Made by a program: the position numbers and the translations under genes. This document shows, in pieces, positions 52,649 through 60,875 of a stretch of DNA of 64,000 bases (positions within the stretch are counted from its first letter, which is position 1; each line of letters opens with the position of its first letter). The notes under the pieces were generated by a model, which saw nothing but the letters and a program-made list of their open reading frames with translations, did no database searches and was not told the origin of the DNA. Origin of the DNA: DASRWI01 sp035654655 (GTDB lineage: Bacteria > Bacteroidota > Ignavibacteria > Ignavibacteriales > Ignavibacteriaceae); the NCBI GenBank assembly GCA_035654655.1, contig DASRWI010000030.1, positions 1-64,000 of the forward strand, written 5' to 3'.

Positions 52649-52940
52649 AAAATCTCTTGAATTATAAAGTTGAAACTATTTAAGAAATGAAAATATAGGT
52701 GTGTCAGCGTTGCATGCAAATAGTTCCCATTATATTTATTGCTATACCTTGAAATATTGGAATATATTACAATAATAACCTAATTATTTATTTTTATATT
52801 GTCAATAATTATTTTTTATTCTTAGATAAAATTCAATTGTTGTCTTTTGGTAAATTTTAAAGATAGTCTTAATCTGTCCTCCGTTTTTCTTACATTCTGC
52901 ATTTGTTTATATTTATACCTAAAAAATAGGTATATCTTAA
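52649..52940. other. 292-bp intergenic region between divergent genes
   Basis: The largest gap in the window. It holds the divergent promoters of the propeller protein gene and the aroC operon. A TTGTCA at 52799-52804 with TAGATA 18 bases later (52823-52828) could be a sigma-70-like promoter toward aroC, at low confidence. The 8-bp inverted repeat next to aroC is listed separately. I see no small ORF or RNA gene in it. Confidence 0.5.
52914..52934. promoter_or_regulatory. 8-bp inverted repeat immediately upstream of aroC
   Basis: TATACCTA (52914-52921), AAAAA, TAGGTATA (52927-52934), ending six bases before the aroC ATG. It replaces the place where a Shine-Dalgarno would be. It could be an operator or a weak AT-rich hairpin at the start codon. 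Confidence 0.4.
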
Positions 52941-54161
52941 ATGATAAGGTTTTTAACAGCAGGTGAATCTCACGGTAAAGCTCTTACAGTTATTCTTGAG
53001 GGAATTCCTGCAAATCTTAAAGTTGATGTTGATTATATAAATCATCAATTAAAGAGAAGACAATCAGGTTACGGCAGGGGAAACAGAATGAAGATTGAAT
53101 CTGATAAGGTTGAAGTCTTATCCGGTTTGAGATTCGGTAAAACTTTAGGTACACCTATTACTCTTCAGATTGAAAACAAAGATTGGGTTAATTGGCAGGA
53201 TAAACTTGACCCTTATACTCCTTACGATGTGGAAAAAATTTCTATTCCACGTCCCGGACACGCAGACCTTAATGGCATAATAAAATATAATTATGATGAT
53301 ATCCGCAATGTAATTGAAAGAGCAAGTGCACGTGAAACCGCTGCAAGAACTGCAGCAGGTGCTTTATGCAAAATCTTTCTTGAGCATTTTGAAATTTACA
53401 CCGGAAGTTTTGTTGAAAGTATTGGCGGTGTATTTGCTAAAGATAATTTTGTTGAAAATATTTTTAATAATAAAAATGTAATTGATGCAAAAGAGATTGC
53501 AAGTAAAGCTGATGAAAGTATTTTTAGAGTATTAGATAGAAACCACGAAGATGAAATTAAAAAAACTGTTGATGATATAATTGCTAAAGGTGATACTGCA
53601 GGGGGTACATTTTATGTAATAGCTACAGGACTTATTCCAGGTTTAGGTTCTTATGTTCACTTCGATAAAAAACTTGATGCTGATATTGCTCTTAGTATAA
53701 TGTCTATCAATGCTGTTAAAGGTGTTGAAATTGGGAAGGGATTTAATTCATCTATCATCAGAGGCTCCCAAAATAATGATGAAATATTTATTGATGGTGA
53801 ATCTTTTTCAAGAAGAACAAATTTCGCAGGAGGTATTGAGGGAGGAATAACCACAGGTCTGCCGATTATTGTACGTGCTGCAATGAAACCAATCTCTACT
53901 TTAGCTGAACCAATTAATAGTATAGATTTAAGTACAATGGAAGAGACAAAATCCAGATGGGAGAGAAGTGATTTTGCTGCAGTTCCTGCTTGTGCAGTTA
54001 TTGCAGAAGGGATGCTGGCATACTCTTTAGCTAATGCATTGCTTTCAAAATTTGGTGGTGATTCAATTGAAGAGATTGAAAGAAACTTTATGGATTATAA
54101 ATTAAATTACTTCAATCAGGTCAAAGAAAATTTTAGTAAGGACATCAATGCTAAAGATTAA
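52941..54161 (+). CDS. aroC: chorismate synthase
   Basis: AroC converts EPSP to chorismate with reduced FMN, the last step of the shikimate pathway. Diagnostic motifs are FLTAGESHGKAL at the N-terminus, RRQSGYGRGNRM, RPGHADLNGIIKYN, ASARETAARTAAGALCK and GGIEGGITTG. Family length at 406 residues is normal. Start is ATG 52941, without a recognisable Shine-Dalgarno but with an inverted repeat just upstream. It is the first gene of a compact plus-strand run (MBL hydrolase overlapping by 14 bases, then an Idh-type oxidoreductase). The 3' end is slightly extended with Lys/Asn-rich residues that overlap the next gene. Confidence 0.96.
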   Translation: MIRFLTAGESHGKALTVILEGIPANLKVDVDYINHQLKRRQSGYGRGNRMKIESDKVEVLSGLRFGKTLGTPITLQIENKDWVNWQDKLDPYTPYDVEKISIPRPGHADLNGIIKYNYDDIRNVIERASARETAARTAAGALCKIFLEHFEIYTGSFVESIGGVFAKDNFVENIFNNKNVIDAKEIASKADESIFRVLDRNHEDEIKKTVDDIIAKGDTAGGTFYVIATGLIPGLGSYVHFDKKLDADIALSIMSINAVKGVEIGKGFNSSIIRGSQNNDEIFIDGESFSRRTNFAGGIEGGITTGLPIIVRAAMKPISTLAEPINSIDLSTMEETKSRWERSDFAAVPACAVIAEGMLAYSLANALLSKFGGDSIEEIERNFMDYKLNYFNQVKENFSKDINAKD

Positions 54162-54795
54162 TAAATTTGTATTTAATTCTTTTTACGAGAATACATTTAT
54201 TGTCTGGGATGATGAATCCTTAGAAGCAGCTGTCATAGACCCCGGCTGCTCAGATGAAATTGAACAAGAAGAATTTGCATACTTTGTTTCGGAAAGTAAA
54301 TTAAAAGTAAAATATTTAATTTTAACTCACGCTCACATAGACCACGTACTTGGATGTAATTTTATTTGTAATATATACCGTCCGGTCTTTATGGTTCCTG
54401 TTAATGAAATTAATTTATTAAACATTGCACCTGAACAGGCTGATATGTTTGGCGTTGAACTTAAAACAATTCCTCCACCAAATGTTTTAATTAGTGAAGA
54501 CCAGGAACTCAATTTAAGTAATTCGAAATTAAAATTTTTACTTACTCCCGGTCATACTGAAGGTGAAGTATGTATCTATATTGAAAAAGAAAAAATTTGT
54601 ATAACAGGAGATGTTCTTTTTAATGAAGGTATTGGAAGAACTGACTTGTGGGGAGGAAACTACGATACCTTAATAAAATCAATAAAAGAAAAACTGCTGA
54701 CTTTACCTGATGATGTAATTATATATCCAGGTCATGGAGAAGAAAGCAGCATCTTACATGAAAAACAAAATAATCCCTTTTTGAAAAATATTTAA
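54148..54795 (+). CDS. metallo-beta-lactamase-fold hydrolase (glyoxalase II-like)
   Basis: The 215-residue protein has the zinc motif THAHIDH (His61, His63, Asp65, His66), a further ligand in TPGHTEGEVC, Asp in ITGDVLF and the last His in IYPGHGEES. This is the short glyoxalase II-like group of MBL hydrolases, common in Bacteroidota, that probably hydrolyse a thioester, but the substrate is not known. AAGGA five bases upstream supports the ATG. It overlaps aroC by 14 bases and is followed after eight bases by a Gfo/Idh oxidoreductase gene. Confidence 0.9.
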   Translation: MLKINKFVFNSFYENTFIVWDDESLEAAVIDPGCSDEIEQEEFAYFVSESKLKVKYLILTHAHIDHVLGCNFICNIYRPVFMVPVNEINLLNIAPEQADMFGVELKTIPPPNVLISEDQELNLSNSKLKFLLTPGHTEGEVCIYIEKEKICITGDVLFNEGIGRTDLWGGNYDTLIKSIKEKLLTLPDDVIIYPGHGEESSILHEKQNNPFLKNI

Positions 54796-54803
54796 AGAAA
54801 ACA

Positions 54804-55799
54804 ATGGAAACAAAATTAAAAGTTGGTGTAATTGGTACGGGTCATTTAGGAAAACTTCATATTAAAATGTTTAAGACTAATCCTGAATGTGAATTAGTTG
54901 GTTTATTTGACAGCAACAAGGAACAGGCTGAAGCAGCATCAAAAGAATTTGAAGTTAAAGTTTATGATAATATAGATGCCTTATTAAAAGATGTAGATGC
55001 TGTTTCTATTGCTGCAACAACAAGTGCTCATTATGAAATAGCTAAGGTTTGTCTTCAAAATAATAAACATATTTTTATTGAAAAACCGATAACAGCTACT
55101 ATTCCTCAAGCAGAAAAGTTGGTTGAATTAGCAGATATAAATAATCTTAACATTCAGGTCGGACATATTGAAAGATTTAATCCTGCACTGCTTACAGTTG
55201 AAAAGTACTTTGATAATCCAATGTTTATTCAAAGCGACAGACTTGCACAATTTAATCCAAGAGGAACAGATGTAGCGGTAGTGTTAGATTTAATGATTCA
55301 CGATATAGATATTATTTTAAATCTAATTAAAAGTCCGGTTAAAAAAGTAGATGCCAATGGAGTAGCTGTTGTTTCAAACTCTATCGATATTGCTAATGCA
55401 AGGATAGAATTTGAAAATGGAGCAGTTGCAAATGTTACTGCAAGCAGAATATCACAAAAGAAAATGCGTAAGATGAGGATATTCCAAAAAGATAATTATA
55501 TTTCTTTGGATTTTACTTCAGGAGTTTCGGAAGTATATAGACTTATACCTGTTGAAGAGAAGGCTGACAGCTCATTTTTATCATATGGAGAAATAGGCAT
55601 TGGTGATAAGAAAAAAAGAGTAATTTACGAACAGCCTGAGGTAAAAGATGTAAATGCTCTTCAATATGAATTAGCATTATTTGTTAGTTCAGTATTGAAG
55701 AAGGAAAATCCTGTTGTATCAGGACGAGATGGACTTAATGCTTTAAAAGTTGCTGAGATGGTAATGGATAAAATAAATCAGCAGGTAATAAATATTTAG
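54804..55799 (+). CDS. Gfo/Idh/MocA family NAD(P)-dependent oxidoreductase
   Basis: The 331-residue protein has the Rossmann motif VGVIGTGHLGKLHIKMF near the N-terminus, the family EKP triad (FIEKPITAT) near residue 93, then GHIERFNPALLTVEK and MIHDIDIILNLI. The His in the HDID-type segment is a usual catalytic residue. Family members oxidise or reduce hydroxyl groups of sugars and inositols, and some act on nucleotide-sugars; the HIERFNPA pattern is common in Bacteroidota members near lipid A genes, but no such genes are adjacent. Same strand as aroC and the MBL gene, with a lipoprotein gene 19 bases after. Confidence 0.9.
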   Translation: METKLKVGVIGTGHLGKLHIKMFKTNPECELVGLFDSNKEQAEAASKEFEVKVYDNIDALLKDVDAVSIAATTSAHYEIAKVCLQNNKHIFIEKPITATIPQAEKLVELADINNLNIQVGHIERFNPALLTVEKYFDNPMFIQSDRLAQFNPRGTDVAVVLDLMIHDIDIILNLIKSPVKKVDANGVAVVSNSIDIANARIEFENGAVANVTASRISQKKMRKMRIFQKDNYISLDFTSGVSEVYRLIPVEEKADSSFLSYGEIGIGDKKKRVIYEQPEVKDVNALQYELALFVSSVLKKENPVVSGRDGLNALKVAEMVMDKINQQVINI

Positions 55800-55818
55800 T
55801 TATTCAGGTGAGGATATT

Positions 55819-56427
55819 ATGAAATATAGAATTTTTGTTCTCTTGTTGTTATTTGCATTTACAAATATTAGCTGCAGTATTTTTCAAACGATTGCGAACA
55901 TATCAAGATTAAAATTTAAACTTGGAACAGTAAATAATTTTAGAATAGCTGATATTCCGGTTTCTAATAAATCAAGATTATCAGATTTTACAGCTGCAGA
56001 TATTTTAAAAGTAACAAGCGCTATAGCCAGAGGAAATCTTCCTGTAACATTTGCATTAAATATTAATGCAAAAAATCCTAACGATGGAACAGGAGGATAT
56101 CCAAGTACAAATGTACAGCTTGCTTCATTTCCATGGAGGTTATTGATCAATGATAAGGAAACAATTCAGGGAAATATCAGCGCTCCAATTTCTGTACCCG
56201 GTACAGGACAAGAAACAGTATTTCCCTTAACGATGTCATTAGACCTTGTTAAATTTTTTGGTAAAGGAAATTATCAGGACCTTTTAACCCTTGCTTTAAG
56301 TATTGGAGGAGTAGGCGGTTCATCTTCAAAATTAACGATGTATGCGCAGCCGACAATTTCTTCATCGATAGGGAATATTAAATATCCATCTGAGATTAAG
56401 ATTGTTAATATGACATATACCAATTAA
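55819..56427 (+). CDS. LEA type 2-like lipoprotein
   Basis: The 202-residue product has a lipoprotein signal with lipobox NISC (Cys19), then a beta-sandwich-like region with LPVTFALNINAKNPN and LASFPWRLLINDKETIQGNI. This resembles the LEA14/water-stress fold, in which a conserved NPN turn follows the first strands. Such lipoproteins occur in many Gram-negatives, and their role is not established. GAGG six bases upstream supports the ATG. It lies directly after the oxidoreductase gene and 51 bases before a ROK kinase gene. Confidence 0.7.
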   Translation: MKYRIFVLLLLFAFTNISCSIFQTIANISRLKFKLGTVNNFRIADIPVSNKSRLSDFTAADILKVTSAIARGNLPVTFALNINAKNPNDGTGGYPSTNVQLASFPWRLLINDKETIQGNISAPISVPGTGQETVFPLTMSLDLVKFFGKGNYQDLLTLALSIGGVGGSSSKLTMYAQPTISSSIGNIKYPSEIKIVNMTYTN

Positions 56428-56478
56428 AGGCAAAGTTAATTAAATTTACATCTTATTTTTTAATTATTGAAAATTAAT

Positions 56479-57444
56479 ATGTCTACAAAAGAAAAATATG
56501 CTATTGGTGTTGACCTTGGCGGTACAAATATAAAAGTTGGTATTGTTTCCGAGGCTGGAGAAATTGTTGAAAAAGCCTCTGTCCCCACCTTAGCAGAAGA
56601 CGGTCCTGAAATTGTTATCTCTCAAATTAAAAAAGGTATCGGTAAAGTTATTCCCGATAAAAATTTTGATATAAAAGGAATTGGTATTGGTTCACCCGGA
56701 GTAATTTCTATCGAAAAAGGTATCGTGGAGAATCCTCCTAATTTACCGGGTTGGGGAAAAGTTATGTTAGGCGATATTCTTGAAAAAGAATTCAATGTTA
56801 AAGTTGTTGTTGAAAATGATGCTAATGCTGCTGCAATTGGTGAATTAGTTTTTGGAGCAGGAAAGAATTTTGATTCCTTTATAATGATTACTTTAGGTAC
56901 TGGTGTTGGCGGTGGAATTATTTTAAATAAAAAAATATATCGCGGGGATTTTGGTGCAGCCGGAGAAATTGGACATATTACGATTGACTATAAAGGTAAT
57001 AGATGTAATTGTGGAAACTATGGATGCATTGAAACATACATTGGCAACAATTATTTAATTAAATGGGTTTCTGAAGAATTAGCTAATACATCCTATGATT
57101 CAAAAATTATGGAATTAGTGGATAATGATTTGGACAGATTAACTCCAAAAATAATTTCGGATGCTGCAGATTTAAAAGATGAATATGCTCATTCAGTAAT
57201 TAGTAAAATGGGTTTGTATTTGGGTGCTGCCTTAGCTTCTGTAAGTAATATATTAGATGTAAGTACGTATGTTATTGGAGGCGGTGTTTCAGGATTAGGC
57301 GAACCTTTGATTAAAGCTATTGAAAATGGAATTAAGGATAGAGTTCTTAAATCCCTAAGCAGCAGAGTAAAAGTTGTTCCTGCAATGTTAAGAAATGATG
57401 CAGGTGTTAAGGGTGCTTCTTCTTTAGTATTTTATAATTATTAG
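56479..57444 (+). CDS. ROK-family sugar kinase (glucokinase-like)
   Basis: The 321-residue protein has the ATP-binding motif VDLGGTNIKVGIV, the sugar-binding segment VENDANAAAIGE, the phosphate motif TLGTGVGGGI and the ROK zinc motif CNCGNYGCIE preceded by GHITID. Such enzymes act as glucokinases or N-acetylmannosamine/fructo-kinases; the EIGHI motif is EIGHITID here, consistent with glucose. A TTG at 56467 opens the frame; ATG 56479 is used here because neither has a clear Shine-Dalgarno. Without an HTH it is an enzyme, not a ROK repressor. Ends at a terminator shortly before lptD. Confidence 0.9.
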   Translation: MSTKEKYAIGVDLGGTNIKVGIVSEAGEIVEKASVPTLAEDGPEIVISQIKKGIGKVIPDKNFDIKGIGIGSPGVISIEKGIVENPPNLPGWGKVMLGDILEKEFNVKVVVENDANAAAIGELVFGAGKNFDSFIMITLGTGVGGGIILNKKIYRGDFGAAGEIGHITIDYKGNRCNCGNYGCIETYIGNNYLIKWVSEELANTSYDSKIMELVDNDLDRLTPKIISDAADLKDEYAHSVISKMGLYLGAALASVSNILDVSTYVIGGGVSGLGEPLIKAIENGIKDRVLKSLSSRVKVVPAMLRNDAGVKGASSLVFYNY

Positions 57445-57472
57445 AACATTCAACCTTGAATGTTCTTTTTTC
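57443..57472 (+). terminator. intrinsic terminator after the ROK kinase gene
   Basis: An 11-bp stem AGAACATTCAA/TTGAATGTTCT (57443-57453 with 57456-57466) with a very short loop, followed by a T run. lptD starts 13 bases later, so its promoter may overlap or some read-through may occur. Confidence 0.75.
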
Positions 57473-57484
57473 ATATAAAGATAA

Positions 57485-60052
57485 ATGAAATCATTTATAG
57501 CAATATTCCTGCTATTTATCTTCGTTGATATTTTCCCTCAGGATAGTACATTTTTTAGAAATGATTCATTAAGAATTTTAAATGATTCTTTAAGAATTTC
57601 GACTGATACTACCAGGCTCGCGGATACAGTCACACAAAAGAAATATGATGTAGATACGGTAATATATGCAAAGTCTACTGATTCATTAATATTTTTTATT
57701 AAAAAGAGAGAAATGAATCTTTATGGAAAAAGCGAATTACAGTATAAAGAAACTGATTTAAAAAGTGGAAACATTAAAGTCGATTTCAATACCAATAACA
57801 TAGATGCTGTTGGTGTTCCTAATGATACTGTTCCCGGAAAAATAGGTGACACTCCTATTCTTTCTGAGAAAGGGGAAGTATATGAAGGAAAAAAGATGAC
57901 ATATAACTTTAAAACATTAAAGGGATTTATATCATCTGCTGAAACTGAAATGGAAGGGGCAATATATTCCGGAGAAAAAATTAAGAAAGTTGATAAGGAT
58001 ACTTACTTTATAGAGAATGGAATTTATACAACCTGTAATGCAGATACTCCACACTACTGTTTTTATGGTTCTGAAATGAAGGTAATTCATAAAGAACAAA
58101 TAATTTCCAAATGGATTTGGTTGTACTTCGGTGGTGTACCATTTCCTGTTCCAATTCCTTTTGCGGTATTTCCAATAGAATCAGGAAGACGTTCTGGAAT
58201 TTTACCTCCTGCATTTGGTGACAATGCAAACTATGGAAGATACTTTTCACGCTTCGGATATTTTTGGGCAATAAATGATTATGTAGATATAAATTTTACA
58301 GGAGATTATTTCACCAGAGGAAGTTACAATGTCAACAGTAGATTCAGATATTATAAACGCTATGATTTTTCAGGTGAATTAAATGGCGGCTATTCTAATT
58401 TTGTTACAGGCGAAGCTTCTGATTTAGAGCGTTCAAAAAGTATTAACTGGAATATAAGATGGAATCATAACCAGGAAATTGATCCAACAATGAGGTTTGA
58501 TGCTAACCTGCAGTTTATGTCCGGTAAGGATTATAATTTAAGAACAAGTACTAATCTGAATGATGTACTAAATAGAAATATTGAATCCAATGCAAACTTC
58601 TTTAAATCCTGGGAAGAAGCAGGAACCAGTTTATCATTAAGTTATACAAGAAACCAAAATCTTGATAACGGGAATATTGATGAACGCTTACCAAATTTGA
58701 CTTTTAATAAATCTCAAAGCTATCCTTTTAGAAGAAAAAATTCTATTGGGCAGCAGAAGTGGTATGAACTTTTTGGTTATAGTTATTCAGGTAATTTCCT
58801 TAATAAAAGAACAAAGACAGATGGTTTTCTAAATACAAGAGGGGGAATTGCTCATCAAGTGGGATTTAGTTTCTCCCCTAAGGTTGGGTACATAAGCTTG
58901 ACCCCTAATTTATCATACTCAGAAAATTGGTACAACAAGAGAACAGTTGTTGAAAAAATTTCATCTCCTCAAACCGGAAGAGATACCATAATTGAAAGAG
59001 ATGATTACGAAATAAATATGGTTAGAACCTTTAGAACAGGATTAAGTGCATCTACCAAGTTTTATGGAATTTTTCAGCCAAATGCATTAGGTGTTTCTGC
59101 AATAAGGCATACAGTATCTCCTTCAATATCCTATAATTTTACTCCTGATTTTTCAAAACCTTTCTGGGGTTATTATGATACATATATCGATACTAATGGA
59201 AATGTCCAGAAGTATGATAAATTTAGAAGAGAAATTTTTGGTGGAGTATCCGCAAGAGAATCTCAATCCATATCCTTATCGATTGGTAATAATATAGAAA
59301 TGAAAACTGTTGTTGATCCTACAGATACATCTTCTCAGGAGAAAAAAATTCAACTTCTTAATTTTGATGTCAGTACCGGGTACGATTTTACGGCTGACTC
59401 TTTAAATTTTGCTCCTTTAAGATTGGGATTCAGAACTCAGGTTGCAGACTTTTTTAGTTTTAGCGGAGGTTCAACTTTTTCTTTTTATGATTGGGCGCCG
59501 GGAAAAAGAGAAATAAACGAATTTCTTATAAGCAAAGGAAAAGGTTTAGCACGTCTTACAGATTTTAACATTACAATTACGACTTCACTGTCGGGTGAAA
59601 AATTAAAATCAAAAAGTAAAGACACAACAGGACAAGCACCTTTACCTGAAAGTGATTATGATATGAACAGACGGAATAGTACTTATCATAATATCTATGA
59701 AGAAAAAGAACCTGATTTTTCTATCCCTTGGAATATAGATTTAAGTTATACTTACTATATGTCCAAGCCAACCCCTTTGCAAGTATTAAAGACAAGTACA
59801 ATAAGTGGTTCTATTAATTTTAACCTAACACCTAATTGGAAATTTTCATTTACCGGGAGTTATGATATAATCAATAAGCAAATTGCAGCACCTCAAATAG
59901 TTATTTCACGAGATTTACATTGCTGGTTAATGAATTTCTCCTGGAATCCTATAGGTGCTTATAGAGGTTATAGATTTGAAATACGAGTTAAAGCTCCTCA
60001 ACTTCAAGATTTAAAGATTACTAAAAGAGACAGTTTCTACAGTGGCAAATAA
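57485..60052 (+). CDS. lptD: LptD-like LPS-assembly outer-membrane protein
   Basis: This 855-residue exported protein fits the Bacteroidota-type LptD: signal peptide (first 19 residues), an OstA/LptA-like N-terminal jellyroll (about 60-200; EGKKMTYNFKTLKGFISSAETEMEG), a Cys pair in YTTCNADTPHYC, and IWLYFGGVPFPVPIPFAVFPIESGRRSGILPP, the well-conserved transition into the barrel. The remaining 600 residues form the LPS-exporting beta-barrel (GRYFSRFGYFWAINDYVDINF). It inserts lipopolysaccharide into the outer leaflet. Its end overlaps a NYN-domain gene by 11 bases. No lptE or lptA/B/C gene is in the window. Confidence 0.87.
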   Translation: MKSFIAIFLLFIFVDIFPQDSTFFRNDSLRILNDSLRISTDTTRLADTVTQKKYDVDTVIYAKSTDSLIFFIKKREMNLYGKSELQYKETDLKSGNIKVDFNTNNIDAVGVPNDTVPGKIGDTPILSEKGEVYEGKKMTYNFKTLKGFISSAETEMEGAIYSGEKIKKVDKDTYFIENGIYTTCNADTPHYCFYGSEMKVIHKEQIISKWIWLYFGGVPFPVPIPFAVFPIESGRRSGILPPAFGDNANYGRYFSRFGYFWAINDYVDINFTGDYFTRGSYNVNSRFRYYKRYDFSGELNGGYSNFVTGEASDLERSKSINWNIRWNHNQEIDPTMRFDANLQFMSGKDYNLRTSTNLNDVLNRNIESNANFFKSWEEAGTSLSLSYTRNQNLDNGNIDERLPNLTFNKSQSYPFRRKNSIGQQKWYELFGYSYSGNFLNKRTKTDGFLNTRGGIAHQVGFSFSPKVGYISLTPNLSYSENWYNKRTVVEKISSPQTGRDTIIERDDYEINMVRTFRTGLSASTKFYGIFQPNALGVSAIRHTVSPSISYNFTPDFSKPFWGYYDTYIDTNGNVQKYDKFRREIFGGVSARESQSISLSIGNNIEMKTVVDPTDTSSQEKKIQLLNFDVSTGYDFTADSLNFAPLRLGFRTQVADFFSFSGGSTFSFYDWAPGKREINEFLISKGKGLARLTDFNITITTSLSGEKLKSKSKDTTGQAPLPESDYDMNRRNSTYHNIYEEKEPDFSIPWNIDLSYTYYMSKPTPLQVLKTSTISGSINFNLTPNWKFSFTGSYDIINKQIAAPQIVISRDLHCWLMNFSWNPIGAYRGYRFEIRVKAPQLQDLKITKRDSFYSGK

Positions 60053-60509
60053 AATAAATAAAATTACATATATAATAGATGGTAACAATCTGATAGGTCA
60101 GATGAGGGATTTATCTGCCATTCAAAAGAAGGACCCTCAAGGTTCACGAGAGAAGCTTGCTATTATATTAGATAGATACTTCAGCAAAAAGAAAATAAAA
60201 GTATATCTTCATTTTGATGGCTATAAAAATCTTTCAATTAAATCTTTGGCAAGCATTACCTATTCTGATAATAAACCAGCTGATATTAATATCAAAAAGC
60301 AGATTGAATCTATTGATAATAAAAAGCTAATTACTGTCATTTCCTCAGATGGTAATATTTTGGAATTTGCAAGAGTATGTTCGTGCAATATTATGAAATC
60401 TGAAGATTTTGCAAAGCTGTTAAATAAAAATGAAGATGATAAGTCAGAGGAAAAGATTATCAACTCCATTACCAATGAAGAAATAAAAAAAATGTTTAAT
60501 GTGGATTAG
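60042..60509 (+). CDS. NYN (YacP-like) domain protein, putative RNase
   Basis: The 155-residue protein has the NYN/PIN-like signature YIIDGNNLIGQM (Asp13, Asn15, Asn16), a second acidic element in HFDGY and a third in VISSDGNILEFA, which together match the YacP-type NYN domain found in predicted RNA nucleases. Start is GTG at 60042, inside the end of lptD, so coupling to lptD is likely; no ATG precedes the catalytic Asp. The C-terminal helix is Lys/Glu-rich. RNA target unknown. A convergent small lipoprotein gene overlaps its end by 14 bases. Confidence 0.82.
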   Translation: MANKINKITYIIDGNNLIGQMRDLSAIQKKDPQGSREKLAIILDRYFSKKKIKVYLHFDGYKNLSIKSLASITYSDNKPADINIKKQIESIDNKKLITVISSDGNILEFARVCSCNIMKSEDFAKLLNKNEDDKSEEKIINSITNEEIKKMFNVD

Positions 60510-60732
60510 TTTTCTTTTCTTCTTTAACAACTGCAATATCTTTTTTCAAATTTATAACTGTAAAAGAGTAATTCAAAGATGATGAAATACTATCAATTTC
60601 TTTTATAGTCAATTTTCTTTGAACTTCATTTCTTCCTGATATTCTTTTGCTGGAAGAAATATTTTCATTTGTATCATTATTGCATCCACTTGCAATAATT
60701 ATTACAAATAATAATGATAAATATTTTAGCAT
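60496..60732 (-). CDS. small hypothetical lipoprotein
   Basis: A 78-residue product starting at ATG 60732, which is preceded by AAGGG at a good spacing; a GTG at 60753 opens the same frame but includes that binding site. The signal peptide ends in a lipobox (ASGC, Cys17). The mature 60 residues are polar, Ser/Lys/Glu-rich, with no domain I recognise. It is convergent with the NYN gene (14-base overlap) and divergent from the carboxypeptidase gene. Confidence 0.6.
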   Translation of the reverse strand: MLKYLSLLFVIIIASGCNNDTNENISSSKRISGRNEVQRKLTIKEIDSISSSLNYSFTVINLKKDIAVVKEEKKTNPH

Positions 60733-60875
60733 AGCTTTTTCCCTTAAAGACACTAAATCACTTTAAAATAAGTAAAAAAATATTTAATAAAAAATAGAAA
60801 TGATTTCTTTTAATTATTAAAATAATATATTATGTTTTAATAGGACTTTTAAGCATCTTAACAAAGGATAGAAAT

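Noticed and set aside
52799..52828. TTGTCA-18-TAGATA as a confident sigma-70 promoter of aroC
   Set aside because: Spacing and match are only approximate and AT-rich DNA yields many such pairs; reported only as a low-confidence remark in the intergenic entry.
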